Below, piece after piece: positions 37,839 through 51,126 of a DNA stretch of 64,000 nt (position 1 is its first letter; each line of letters starts with the position of its first letter). This stretch comes from Aphelenchoides besseyi (taxonomy: Eukaryota; Nematoda; Chromadorea; Rhabditida; Aphelenchoididae). The stretch is from the NCBI GenBank assembly GCA_024699855.1, contig JAMPIQ010000001.1:18042001-18106000 (forward strand), written 5' to 3'. The position numbers and the translations under genes were made by a program. The notes beneath the pieces are model-generated. The model was not told the origin of the DNA. It saw only the letters and a program-made list of their open reading frames with translations, and did no database searches.

Positions 37839-39554
37839 ATTAGTATTGTCACAAAACACATCCGAAATGCAAGATGCATTTCTGACTAGGTGTTTCGTTG
37901 ACATTGGAGGATTGCAGTGGTTCAATAGTTGGTTGATGACAAGTTCATGTTCGGCAGTTGCATTCTGAGTTGATGCAATTGATGAGTCATTGACAGTAAT
38001 TTCGTTGGTTAGTGAATTTCACTTGATAAGTTGAACGAGCAAGAAGTCGTATAAGCGCATATTCAAGTTAGAAGTTTTTGTGAGCGAGTATTTGAATTGG
38101 GTATAAATATCTGCGATTATTGAAAGTCGAAATGATTTCATTCACGATCGAATTAGAGTTAAATAGATGAATGTCAAGATGGTCGAACCGTTTTTTCATA
38201 CTTTTAGTGATATCTTTCAGCCTGTGAATTCCTACAGATGTGCTCTAACAATTGCAAAGCTTTAATTTCAGATTGACGTTGTCTAATATTGTTGAGTTGC
38301 AATGATCTCACAACATAAAGCGCATTGAAGATGGTAATAAAAACGGAAACATCTTTAGTCTAACAGTGGAAAATAGCGCGGAAATTGAGTAGAAGGTGAG
38401 ACGAAAAGACTTTTCGAGACGAAGACGATTATCCCATCAGGTTTTCTGTTTGTTGTTGAGCCCATAAGACGATCGAACGCCGTTTTCTTTGGTTGTCGCC
38501 ACTTCGGTGGTGGCGATCCCAAACGGTAGTGACCTTAACCAACACAACTGTAATTGTCAGAGGGTCGTCGGTGTGCGCAGAGGAGATCTTTGGGATCACC
38601 TGCCGCCAGCCCTCGGGCACTCCAGAGTAAAAACAAGAAGCTCTCAGTTCTGACTGCGCCAGACGGAATTTTTGCGAGTTCCCAGTACTGAGAACATACA
38701 AATTTGATTTCAAGAGCAAAACAAGAAGAATGATCGAAGAGTAATGGGTAAGAAAATTACACGCACGAAATGAAACAGTAATGTTAAGGCGGTTCTGAAC
38801 AATTGAAGCACTTCTTCGAGGTGGTTTAGATGCACAACCTATTCGATAAAACCGACTACCTGCTAAGGAGCAAATGATACGCTTGTTTTGTTTAGTTAAC
38901 CCGCTTTCAAGTTACTGATAAGTTGACTAAACTATTTGTTTATTGAACTTAGTGATGATTCAGATTGTGTATTTCAATTGTTTTATCGATATGATTCTTC
39001 GATTAGTGTTATTTGGGATCTTGAAAATGTTTCTGATTGTACACAAGTCAAGTAATTCATCTCAATCATAAGCATTACAACAAGTTAAGATGTCGAAAAT
39101 CGGACAGTTAATTTGATTGAAGATTTGATGTGTAGCGATCTAATCGTATGATTGGTTGGTAGTAGCGCCAACTATTGGTCATAATGTTGTGGTTTTTATG
39201 GTTTGCTCATTCTGACTTTCAATTTGATGCTTTTTTGGTTGTGTATTTGAATCGAGTTTGCCTAATTGCTGGATAACAATTCTGAGATTAATGTCATTGA
39301 TTATCCATCAATTCCTTCTTGGTATGACTGGTTGTTTTTGACCTAATTGGTGGTATATGACCGAGATTTCGGTTTAATTATTGCAGCGCTCAAAACCCAT
39401 GACAGTAGCTGGGTATTTAAACAATTTATTCACCACAATACAATTATAAGACAGGAATTGAGAACAGTAAATGTTGAAGAAAAGTTCAACTCAAAGAGAT
39501 TTTGGCGGCCGAAAACGAAGAAACCCGATGATAATGAAGTGGAGTTTATAGTAT
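37839..39554. other. Gene-poor interval
   Basis: AT-rich with no recognised gene. A 96-codon minus frame at 38429-38719 covers a locally GC-richer patch (38440-38700) but shows no domain or splice context. Confidence 0.45.
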
Positions 39555-40357
39555 TTAAAATGGACGCCATACGAGATTATTAGTGGGTGATGTAGACGAG
39601 TTGAATCCGGAATCCTGAGTGGTCGAAGGAGCTGGCGAGGTTCCGGTCGCTTCTGTTGCGTCAACACTCTCGACATCGATTTCGTCCTCCTCGTCATTCA
39701 CGTGAGTTTCGATTTTCTGTGCTTGTTGTGTCGAGCGTACTAAAGGAATCGTTGAAACGGCCGGACGAGTAATGGGATGAAAGAACGGAAGCAGTCCGGG
39801 CGGAATACCAATTGGAGGGTTCATTATAGGTATTGAAGAAATCAACGGCGGACGGGGGCCACAAGGAATACCGAGCCAATGATTGTTGATAGTTTGAGTC
39901 ATTGGATGTCGCTCGAATGCTTGCTTAAGTTCGCCGTAAATTGGAAGAGCGGCGGATTCCGGTCGATTCAAAATGGAGCCGATTTCTTGGAGGCATCGAT
40001 TCTCAGTGTTACAGCGTGCCTCCAACCGCGCCACCTTCTGCTCCAATAACGACACAAAATCAACTGTTCGCTCCAGAACATCCGCTTTTTCTAGTTTGGA
40101 GCTAAAAGCAAAAAATCAGAAATAAAATTGCCGCTTAAAGTTACCTTTCAGTTGGAAAGTGCCGAAGGATTTTCTCCTTGAGTTGGTTCATCGAATTGTT
40201 CATTCGATTACGTCGATGCTTTTCCATCAACGGTTTTTTCTCCTGGAAACGTGTGATTAAAAGTTCGAACCTTGAAACCCACTTTTCGGTCTTTTGGCCA
40301 AACCATCGGAATAATTGGCGATGATTGCGTTGAGTTCGTACCGCGCAAACGAGTCAT
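39555..40357 (-). CDS. HES/Hairy-type bHLH transcriptional repressor
   Basis: Start MTRLRGTNSTQSSPIIPMVW at 40357, after a TTTAG acceptor. The second exon opens EKKPLMEKHRRNRMNNSMNQ, then LKEKILRHFPTE. This is a basic region with the Pro typical of Hairy/HES proteins, and helix 1. The third exon continues SSKLEKADVLERTVDFVSLL EQKVARLEARCN (helix 2). An Orange-like segment follows (NRCLQEIGSILNRPES... YGELKQAFERH). The Pro-rich C-terminus ends NNLVWRPF and TAA at 39555-39557. WRPW at this position recruits the Groucho/TLE co-repressor. Here the last residue is Phe. Expected to bind N-box or E-box DNA and repress neural or epidermal patterning genes. The C. elegans counterpart type is LIN-22/REF-1. 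Confidence 0.9.
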
Positions 40358-43156
40358 GTCGCCTAAACAATCGAAAAGTCAATGATCATACGCGAAGCAG
40401 AAGAACACGTCAAGACTCTCGATAAACGGACGCGTGCCACCGAATACAATCAGCAAAAGAGATGCACGCGTCTGCCGATTAAAATCTACTCGTCGACCGA
40501 CTGCTTGATCGTGGCCAAGAGGGTGGGTGTTATGGAATCTGCGACGAGTGCTCATTGGGTGAAAACGGAGTGCCAGCGGCACGCTTTGAAAAGCACACGT
40601 GCCAACGACAAACACGTCGACGAAGAGAGGTCGTTGATTGAATCGAGAAGATCTTCTTTATGTTTGCGGGAACCACTGCGAGAATCTCTGCGTAGTGCTA
40701 AAAAATCAGTGGCGAAAAAAAGGAAAATAAATTTGATGTGATTCAAACTGACAGACTTCAATCGCTTCTTAGGGTTTTGATTGAAAACGTGCTTCAAGCG
40801 GCCGCACTTTGAGTTCGTGGCATTTTTGTGAAATTAAACACGCCATGAGGTAACACTTCATCAGAATCAAAGACCCTTAACGCGACCCAATCACGACGAT
40901 ACAAACCGCGGCTTATCGTTCGAGTGCGTTGAGCGTCGGATTGAAACTCAACAACGCGTGATTCTCGACGCCGCAAATTCCTCGTGGCCGCTTTTCATCT
41001 TCTCATCGACCTTGGGTACGGTAAACGAGAAATCAAAATAGGTTGTCAGACCACTAAACGCTCGTTACAACTCGTTGGCCTTCGATCAGCGAGAATCTTT
41101 TGGGTCAAATTGTCAAGTAAACGAGAATGATTTTTGAGCTAAAAAACGCAACAACCCAACTTGCCACTTTTGCTTATAGTAAAAATTCAAATTGTTTCTG
41201 TCGAATCTATCCTAAGGCCATTGGCCGAATTCAATTAATCCGCACGGAAGGCTGATTAGCTTATTTCTCCAACCGCATACCGCCTGAACACTTCGAGGTA
41301 CTAGCAATTGAATGATCGACATCCTTTTCTGAATTAGCACGCATTCAAATTTCTTGGACAAAAAGAGACTTTCAACTGAATTTTTGCTGTTCCTTTTTAA
41401 CTCGTCCGATCGGTAGCAACGAATAGTATTTGGAAAAGCCGAATGTCAATTTAGTTTCGCGTTTAAATGTTAAAAACGGTAAATGACGAGATTGAGAGCT
41501 AATAAATGTGAGCTTGGACGATAGTAATTAACGGTCCGTTAATACTGACGACATTTGAAAACTAATGAGTAAGAAACACGCCGCGGATTGAAGTCGTATG
41601 CGAAAACTACGAGTCGATGTTCGGGTCAATTATCCTTTCCTCAGAACGCCTACCGACAGATCAATAACCCAGCATTTCCCAAGGCATATCGCCAGTTGAT
41701 AAGAATTTGAAATAGCTGCTTAATGACCGTACAATAAGCTTCCTTCTACTATCTACCCGCTATTCAAACACTGACAAATCAAATTAACGTCGTGGAAAAT
41801 GGCTCGTGGTCTTGCGCGTAAGATTCGTGAGATTTTTGATCAAAAGGGTTTTGTTTTGATTTAACAGTCCTATACAAATTCCTCGGAGTAGAACACGGTT
41901 GGGAAAACAGGACGAAAATAGAGCACAACGACGGAGAAGCGATTTGAATAAACTTCGCCAATCGTTGTGAAGCACAACAGATGACAAGCTTTGCGGGTGT
42001 TTTGTGAATTCGGCTACCGTAAGTCGAAAGTTAAGGACGATCGTTAATACGGTAGTCACACGTCAAATAATTCTCGAGGTCCACTCCACATCTCTGCTCA
42101 TTCTCGCAGCATTCGCCGCAAAATGCGCCGTCAAAAAAGCAAAACAAAATCTCGGAATTTGCACATCGTACCCCGCACCAGCGCTTATTCAACGCCAATT
42201 CCCCTTTTCACTCTCGACTATTGGAGAATCTCCAGCGTTTCCAAAACATTTAAACGATTAATAAAAGAGAAAATTGCTCGAAAGAGTGTTGCGATTTCAC
42301 TGGTCATGTTCACGAAATCAAAGCGTGTTGTTCAGAGAAAATATGTTTCAAACTTGCCGACAAAATGCAAGAATTCGGGATTTCGTTGCTTACCTCTTCA
42401 TAATCCGTAGTCGGTTTTGATTTTGCAAGTGATCAGAACTCAGGCACTAATCACGTACTTTTGTACGAACCTTCTAATGCGTGCCTCTTTAAAAAATCAG
42501 TTGACAAAAACCATAAATTGTTTTATTGGATTAGAAAGCGCAACTCTCCATGAGCATTTTGATCAAATTCGCCGTCGAATAAGCGAAAGTTTTTATTGAT
42601 CATCGGATTGTTTTGCGTAGTCGGTACATCCATTTGATCTGTTGTATGTTAGTCGACGTAATTGACGCCGACTTTATTGTCGTTCTTCAGTGGAGAATTG
42701 CGTGCATCTTTAATTAATTGGACATTGTTTCTATGGTATCTATTATCTTCAACTGCTACAGGAGCTTCGGATGAAGATCAAGATTCGAGGTTTAGTCTCT
42801 TCTACAGTTAGCGGGAAAAATTGGAAATGTTTGTGGTCGATTCAATTAAAGAGGTTAGCCATTTGTGTTGTAATTGGTTTTAATTGACATAAACTGTTGA
42901 TGGCGTTCTATCAATTGCTTCTGAATTTTGTGATTCGTCATTTTCATTATCGAAGGTTTCTGTGTGAGTTTTCTTTTCAGTTCACTGTCAACCGATCCAA
43001 TGACGCTCTTTATCACGAGTAGTTATTATTCCAGAATACGAGTTGTTAAAATCAGTGTAGAAGAGTGCGCAGAATATTCGAGTTGAGTGGTTAAGTTAAT
43101 TCAGTCTAGTAAATCCATCAATCCAAATTCATTTAGTTGACAATCTGCGTTAATAG
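40358..43156. other. Upstream region of the HES gene; no credible gene
   Basis: 2.8 kb with CG-rich words near the promoter (40360-41000) grading into AT-rich DNA. Frames at 40382-40741 and 42004-42410 have no domain or exon structure and are not called. Likely regulatory, given the developmental gene downstream of it. Confidence 0.45.
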
Positions 43157-43236
43157 TACAGGGTGGTCCAGTGAGCAGTTAATGACTACGAACGTCGATT
43201 GCAAACGGTTATTGATAGAGGCGGGCACAGTGTGGA
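43157..43236 (+). mobile_element. Tc1/mariner remnant: TIR-like end plus transposase C-terminus
   Basis: TACAGGGTGGTCCA resembles a mariner terminal repeat end next to a TA. About 20 bp later a frame reads NDYERRLQTVIDRGGHSVEI and stops. This looks like the C-terminal end of IS630/mariner-type transposases (RL..VI..GGH.E..stop). No matching second end was found, so it may be an internally deleted relic. Confidence 0.4.
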
Positions 43237-43360
43237 GATCTGAATAAAACGGGAACAAAATAACGCAAAAAAGCGCTTAAAAATCGGTTTAGTAAAAACT
43301 AAGAGAAGCATTTCTTATCGCCAATGTTCACTGGAACATCCTGTCCAATGTTGACTATGA

Positions 43361-44140
43361 AGTTGCTTGAAATTGATCTCGGTCGGTGGGAATTACCAAA
43401 TTGGTAGACTAATGTAGTCGGTAAAAAACAAATGACCTGAGAAAGTAACAGAGAAGAATGATAACTATCAGACATCGACTTCCGAGAAGTCAGCTTCCAT
43501 TGACTACAACTCGATAAGCAGTGGCTGTAAACGCGTGTACTTAACAGAACAACAACTAACACTAATGAACTCCAAACCCTGTGAATATCAGCGGAATGCA
43601 ACCAGCCAACGAGCTAAAATACACAACACCCCCCATTCCCTTGTATAGCACGTCCATCGCGTCGATCGATTTATCTCGGAGATTCTGGCAACAACTAGTG
43701 TCCATATTATATGGATGGATAACTGAATAAACTGGTTGTTCAATGCGCCCACACTTGTAGCCACCGAATGACTGAGAGAGAAATGAGAGCAATTCAAAGC
43801 CAGAGGATTTGTCGAAAATCGTCCAAAATTGCAAAAGTTTGTGCAGCTCTTCCTGCTGATGCTGGTGAGTTGTAGATTGATTCAGATAACAATGAGATCA
43901 GAAGATTATGACCCTGAAAGTTTGGATAGCAACGGTCGGTTGGGAGCTGAATTGAAGTCGAAAACATACTCTGAAATCGGCCTCTGTAAGTTGGTCACAA
44001 CAACAACAGTAGTTGGTCTTCGAGATTGTAGTTTACAAGAACAACCACACATTATTGGATTACTTGCTAGTGTTAACTGCTTGTTAATCTGTTCAATGGT
44101 TGCAGAAATTGAACTCTACGTCATGGCTAAGAATACGGAG
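43361..44140 (+). repeat. Repeat A, copy 3
   Basis: Almost base-for-base the same as copy 2 (27943-28707), with small differences near both ends (GGTCGGTGGG versus GGTGGCTGGG; AATCTGTTC versus CCTCTTC). This implies recent spread or gene conversion. Confidence 0.88.
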
Positions 44141-44594
44141 AGTTAGGTTTCTGGGGATAACTTGGATTCTAGTCCCCGTAGATCGTCAATTTTGAGGTTG
44201 TTGATCTTCTAAACACTCAACCAACATGATCCAGTCAAAATCTCAACATCGACAAATGCGAACAAAACCGCTGTCCACCTGTTCAGATATTACATATTCG
44301 AAGGTTTACTTTTGCTTGAAGATTCTTAATCACATCATATAAAACACATAGACGCTAAATTTTTTGCTTTAACTCAACACTTTCGTCGAATATCAAGAAG
44401 GTTTATTTAAAACCGAAACTAAAATTATGTCCAACTATAAGGCAAAGTAAAGTGGAAAGACGTTCACATTTCGAAGAGATTTAGAAATTTGTCGCGATGA
44501 GCGAAATTGCACAAAAATGAAAAGGCAGAGATTAAGGCGCTTAATTAGACGGATTTTAAATGGAAATGTTAAGGACAAATGAGGTTACAACGAC
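44141..44594. other. 3' flank of the catenin gene
   Basis: AT-rich, no gene seen. Confidence 0.5.
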
Positions 44595-47500
44595 TTAGAC
44601 CCATGAATCACCGCCAACAGATCCTCGGTGACCATTGCGTTTGTAGACGGACGCGTAAACGGGTTCATTCGGACTCTAAATGCCCCAAATCAGATGCTAT
44701 TGTTAAACGTATCTTACTTGTAAATTGCCTTTAGGTCGAGCCGAAGCGGCTCTTTCGCTGTTTGGTGTCATTGGAGACTGTTCAGCAAACCGAGCGCTGG
44801 AAGCACGTCCCGTCTAAACATACAAAGTGAATTTCAACGCCAATCAAAAACACTAACCGATGGACTTGCCGAATCGAAAGCTCCGTAACGAACAGAATCC
44901 GTCGATTCGTCGGCTGTTTCTGATCGTAAATGAGCCGGACGTTCGTTTCCTTGTGAAGAGATCGGACGCCGCAAAGTTGCAATATCGACTCCGGGAGTTT
45001 GACTTCTGCCCGCTCGTCGATTTATCGTGCCGCTGTAGAAATCGGCGTCTCGTAGTCCAATTCTTCGGAAAACGTCTTGCATTTCTTTGTGTTGCCATTC
45101 GAAATAGAGGACCTGAACAAAAGTTATCGAATACTAAGTAATTGAAGCGCCACTTACTTGTGTTGCATATTTGCAAACTCGTTTGCCGTACATTGGGTAC
45201 GATTTTGCCAACGCGCGCAATCGATCGGTTCCTCCATTTTCATGCAATACACGTGTTAACTCCAGACTCGACTTTACGATTTCCCAGAAGATTCCAAGCA
45301 CAGCGCCGATTGTCGCGTCGGAAATATGCGGATCTCGACTTTGTTGTCCCGGTTCCGGTAACTTGATAACCAAGTCTTTCATTGCGTTCCGACCAACGAG
45401 TTCCAGGTTTTTGTGATCGATACACAAATTTCGAAGTGCTGTAACAACCGCACAAACCACTTTGTCGTCTCGAAGTTTGAGCAATTCGACGAGAATCGGA
45501 AGTCCTTTCAGTGCTCGAACTGCGGTCCGTACCTGAATCGAACCGTCGAATTGACAAGCCGCTAAGTTTTGAATTGCTGCTCCAGACGCTTCGAGAATCT
45601 CGGGATCGGCCGATTCTTGCAGAACTCGCAAATACAATTCAACCGTATCGTCGTGCCACAGCAGCTGAGGTCCAGTGACTTTTGTTGGAGACGGCGAGTT
45701 TTCCTTTTTGTTTTTCTTGAAAAGATTGTTCGACTTCTTCTTCGATTTTGGGCTGAACGGCGGTGTCGATTTGCTGCGTTCACGTGACGAATGTTGAGCA
45801 GCTCTCGGGTTATATTTGGGATCAACAACCTCTTGAACCCTGAAGACAAGAGTTCAACTTCAGATTCCGATTGAACTTACCGATAACTCAAATTTCGCAG
45901 AATACAAACAATGTTTTCAACGGATCGTGTATCAACTTGACGACGTTGAATCGATGTTCGAAGTGCGAACAAAAGCGCTTCGATTAGATTCGGTGCAACG
46001 CGAAGAAGTTTTCGGGTTTCGGGCGTGGCGGCAGAAACATTTCTGAGTATTCCGGTGCCATTACGAAACACAGTCGCTGTACCGTGTTTTGCGTGTTCGG
46101 CAGGTTGAGAGTTCAGTAGACCGGAGCTTGGAACAACCACGTACTGAACTACCACATCGGCAACTTGATGGAAAACAGGCTCCTTAAGGTCGTCACTAGA
46201 CGAGATGTTCCACAGAGCGCCGGTCGCTTCTTCTCGTACATGAACGTTACTTGTCGTCTTCAATACCTGGCCCAGTGCTTTAACACCACCTTTAGAATAT
46301 ATTTCTTTCTAAAACAACTTATAGTCATTAATTTCTTAACACAATCTACTACCTTGTTAACATCGTTTCCTCGTCCAAAAGCCAAATTCTTTAGCGAACC
46401 ACAAGCGTTTCGAACAACTTCCGAATTTCGATGTTGTAACAATCGAATCAACAACGGAATGCCATCTAGAATGCAGAAATAACAGTAAGCAAATCGAATG
46501 TTTTTACCATATTTTCTCGTATCTTCTTTGATCAGATCGTTGTTGAAAGTCAAATGCTGCAGATAACCGGAAGCATCCAAAACAACATCCTCATCGTTGC
46601 TTTTCAAGTAGTCAATGACTTCTTTCAAAGTTGGATCTCTCCATTGAACTGAAAAATCGAAATGAATTGTCAGCTGAGAGCAATTTGACATACGGTTCGA
46701 TTGATCGGACTGTCGGTACATGGGTGGCGGCGAATCGTCTCTGTCGACTAAAGGAGAATTAACGACTGGAATTACTTAAGAGCTTACGCAATGGCGGAGA
46801 CTCTCGAATCATTTCGTCTTGAAGCAACGAAACGGCAGCATGTCGTTCGGCCTCCAAATACTTTGTATCTTCTAAAATGCAATTTGTTTTAACTACAAAC
46901 CAAAATACTTGCTGAGTAGTGAACCGATGGTAATCAATGGTGATGGATCAGACGGCTCCGAAAAACCGTTGGCGTTTTTTGCAATCAATCGAAATTGATA
47001 TTCGTGTTGATGAATCAAATAGCCAACGGTTGTTTTGCACGAACGAATCAAATGATCCGTAACTTTGTACCACGAGTTGGGATCTTGTTGAACATCGCGA
47101 AACTCAACTTCATATCCGAGAACTGGCAACGTACTTTTGGCCGGCAACCAACAAATAGAAACGCTGTTGCCACCATCGAAATCTAAATATTCCGGCGGTT
47201 GCGGACGTTCAGGCGGTTGTCCTTGAAGACGTGACTGTTCGTTGGGATTCGATACTTTAGAATAGTTATTTTGGTGCAATTCACTTAATCGAATCACTTC
47301 TGATTCGGGACTTGGTGCCGACTGAGTTCCATCAGTTGCCATTGCACTAACTCGAAAAACGTATCCAACTGTTGACTGTAAGTTATCGGCTAAAACATCA
47401 ATTTACTAAATAATTGAACTGTAAAAGCAAACCAATAAATTCGTTCGATGCAATGGGTTCCGGACCAACGACGAACCACGTTGGATCGTTTACCTCTTTA

Positions 47501-50500
47501 ACTTCTACGAGATACGCGATTGAATTTCGATCGGAATTAGTCGATGGTGACCAGCGAAGTCGAACGTAAGTCGAGTCAGAAGCGATTACTTGCGGTTGTC
47601 CGGGACGTGTTATTGAGGGATTGAATTGACCAGTAGTTTGCTTGCCAGGTTGTTGAACTTCCGAGTCGTTACGTCGCTCAGGTGGTGAAGGTCTGGTGCG
47701 TAGAAAGCCGGTAGTTTGACTCGGTTCCGATAAACTACCGTCCTCATATCGCATCAGCACTCGAAACTCGTAATCTTCATTTGGTCGAAGATTCCCAGCT
47801 AAAAGAAACTATCGACTTAAGCACATCATGATTGTGTACCTTCAAATCGACAACGAGAAACAGGATGCTCGTTTACGAGACGCCAACTTTGTGTTGGCCT
47901 GTTGCGATATTCAATCTGTAAACGGTTGCTCGTACTTTGTGAGCTCAACCAAACATACCAAATAAGAGGGATTGGGTGCGATTGATTGTGGCGAATTCCA
48001 TTCGAGCACAACCCGATCGGCGTCAACGTTCAGAACCCGAAGATTGTTTGGAGGCGCACCTTAACAACATAATACATGAATCATTTCAACACAAATATGA
48101 CAAGTGAATTCCGTTGCTTCAACGGTCTTATCAAACAAATATTTTTGCTAACCTGATTTTCGTGGACTAATTGGATGACTGCTCGGTGATGAGGGACCAA
48201 AACCTGCGCAATTGGCGGCCGAGACACGAAATCGATAGTCGAGATCTTCGAGTTTCGATACTGAAAAAAGGAACCGTAAACATGGAAAGTAAGAGCGCTG
48301 GTCGAATGGCCAATTGAGATTCCGTGAATTCTCGACGTGAAATTGAATTTGGACGCACGAAAAGCGAACTCATTTTTGGTTTCGACGATACGTAAACTTC
48401 TTCACGTCCGCTTTCGGCGACCCAATCATATCAGTTGAAGACGTGAACGCACCGAAAAGCGTCCTGTCGCGAGGAAAAGCCGATGGCGCGTTGCTCATAA
48501 AAATTCGCCGCGACGCTAATGCATGAAGGTGGTAAAATGGGACGTTTTGCGTGTGATGCAAAATCAAAACAAGGGCGCAAATTGAAGACAAAAGAGTGCG
48601 CAAAAGGATCTCTCCGGTCACTCTCTCGACGTTCGAAATTCGCATGTCGATAAGTGGGACTTCAAAAGACGCCAAAAGTGGAGCTCGCAGGTCAAATACG
48701 TGAATTCTCGCAGCACCAATCGGACTTACCATTACGATGCAAATCCAACACATCGAAATGACTCCCTTCATGCCATTCGCGCCAACGGTACGGCCGCCGT
48801 TCGAACATTTTTAGACGAAAAGAAAATTGAATTCACTCTATAGCCTTTAAAATACTAAACGGAGACCGCTGCGTGTATCATAAGGTCATGTCAGACGCGA
48901 AAATAACAAAAGGATCATTTGCATTTCCGTGTGAAAAAAAGCATTGAAATTCATCGTTTCTCTCGATGAACAATCTTAACAACGAGCAGACAACTTGACT
49001 CATAGCTTTTCGTTGCCCAGTGGCTGTAGTCAAAAATGAGGTGGCAGCAATAGTCATCTCGTTGACGAGATAGGCGGAAATGTTAAAACTTGCAATAAAC
49101 TTTTATGCGAATAGAAAGCAAATAATATGGTGAATTAAAAGTTACAAACCTTTGCACTCGTTGTCAACCAAAAGTTCGTCATGAGCAGCCATCCAGTTAT
49201 CATCTTCGCTTCTTCGAAACTCAACAAGATAGCCGAGAATCTCTCCGGCTATGCCTGAATGATCTGGCGGTGACCAGGATAACAGAATGTCGTTCTCATC
49301 AGTCAGAATGGCGTTTGGCTGAGGGGGAGCTGAAGGGACAGCACTAGTCGATGGCTCGATCGGCGTTTTTTGGTGCACTTCTTCATGCTCAGTGATACAC
49401 GAATGACTGAGATCAATTCCCGCATTATCGTAGTCGTATTCCGAAATGGCCCCTAAACAGTAAAACTTAAATCCTCGAATCAAATTGGACTTACTATCAA
49501 CTCCATTAGAAAGTGGATTGCCATCGGCATCAAAATAAATGTCCGCCGGATCAACGGGAATTTGTTTGATCGACCGAGTGGTTGTGATCTTCGTAACTCG
49601 AGTAACTTTTTGTGTTGAATGCGAGTACTTGTCCTCTTCGGAATAAGTGGTTGTGTTGTCGAGAGCTGTCGAATCGGGATCGTCCATATGCGTTTCGTAC
49701 GTGTACGTTTTGCGCGTACTTCGTGCAGATGTTTGACCTGGCAATTGAGTAACGTAGGTATGAGCCATTCTAAAATGTCGAGAACGTCCGAAGAAGCTGT
49801 TTTCAAACTCACATCGGGTCATTGACGATTTCTTCCGTTGGCAAATCTCGCCATTCCAAAGGGACGTCTTTACCGGCCAATGTACTAAAATAGCAAAGTC
49901 AAACAATGGAGGTTTTAATCGACTCGTTTGAAGCTAACACACACCCGCAGCTCCCGCGCCTTCAAGTTCCAATCGCTCTCGAAAAGTCAACACTCTCGTG
50001 CGCTTATGATACGACCAAACGTCGTCGTTATCGTTCACAGCAGAAAACAAACAAACCGAAAAGAACCGTTGCAAATGTCGACAATTAGAAATCGAATGTA
50101 CAAATCAATTCGGAAGAAACCGCCTTGTGCGAACTTCGAGAGCGAAACCACAAACCCTACGGACGAACTTACTTACAGAGGGCGGTAAGCTGCGCGTGGC
50201 CAGATCGTCAAAGCGACTTAAAATCACTCAAAAAGTGCGGATTTTTTGGTTAAAACAAAAATCTGAGCGAAAGAAGTTGGTGGAGCTTGTCGACGAAAAT
50301 TGGAACCAATTAGCGGAATCAGTCGACCTCTCCGAATGTGCAAACGGTCAATTTCCGATCAAAATCAACGAGTTTAATGAAATTCGAGTTGTCGCCGTAC
50401 ACCAGAAGGTAAACAAGATTGGCGCTGTGTAAGACGAGAGTTTGGACACGAATTGGCGTTTTAGTGGTTTGCGCAAAATGTGCGAAAGCACGTGGACCCT

Positions 50501-51126
50501 AGGACCGGTCATCACGAAACCATTGGGATATGAAATTAGAAATTCTTTTTGCTTCGTGGCCTCAGGATATGAATTTATGCAGCCAAAAAGAAGAGCACAT
50601 GAACATTTTTTGATTAAAACTCAAAAATCGAGCGACGAGCGCAGTCGGAGGTCGATCTCGAATATGAATGTAAATAATACCGTCGCCGCCCTCCGAAAAA
50701 AATTACTGCAGGTGACGACGAGCGTGTAAAAAGCGCGAGATGGAAAAGTCGGATTTTCCAACCTCGAACTCTTTTCGCACAAACTTTGACGGCAACTCGC
50801 GTTTCAATCGACGGAAAGGTGCGAATGCCGAGCGTAAGTGTCGTTGGCTAATTAACTCACCTGACTAGCGTGTCCACTTGTTCGGACGTGAAGACCTCGC
50901 GTTTTCGTTGCGTTCTTTCGATTCGCGATGTCGACGACGTTGTTTGGTGTTCTCGCGGCGAGTGGACGCCGTCGCTTTGGGTCTCTTCCTCGGGAATCAC
51001 TTCCATTGTGGCGCCCGGAAACGATTGAGACCACACGGCCGACGGACTCGGCACCGAGTTGGAGATGGCGATTGCCGTCGCTGTAGTTGCATTTCCACCG
51101 CCCATCATTGCTTTCGAAATGATCAA
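44595..51126 (-). CDS. jac-1: p120/delta-catenin with FN3 domains and armadillo repeats (JAC-1-like)
   Basis: A junctional catenin that binds the cadherin juxtamembrane tail. Exon 1 (51126-50861, MIISKAMMGGGNATTATAIA...) splices over a 976-bp intron to TLAGKDVPLEWRDLPTEE (49884-49813), then MAHTYVTQLPGQTSARSTRK. PVDPADIYFDADGNPLSNG precedes four fibronectin III domains (WSPPDHSGIAGEILGYLVEF ... DYRFRVSAANCAGFG; the others at ~48060-47700, 47620-47290 and 47190-46920). Armadillo repeats begin WRDPTLKEVIDYLKSNDEDV and include GGIPLLIRLLQHRNSEVVRN, ACGSLKNLAFGRGNDVNK and EEATGALWNISSSDDLKE. A Lys-rich insert (KSKKKSNNLFKKNKKE) lies between repeats, as in p120. The tail ends NGHRGSVGGDSWV, stop at 44595-44597. 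DSWV is the PDZ ligand of vertebrate delta-catenin/ARVCF. FN3-plus-ARM is the C. elegans JAC-1 layout. Confidence 0.93.

Noticed and set aside
38429..38719. 96-residue minus-strand gene
   Set aside because: GC-richer patch but no signal peptide, domain or exon context.
42004..42410. Pair of overlapping plus frames (85 and 95 codons)
   Set aside because: Two overlapping registers, no domain, adjacent to AT-rich spacer.
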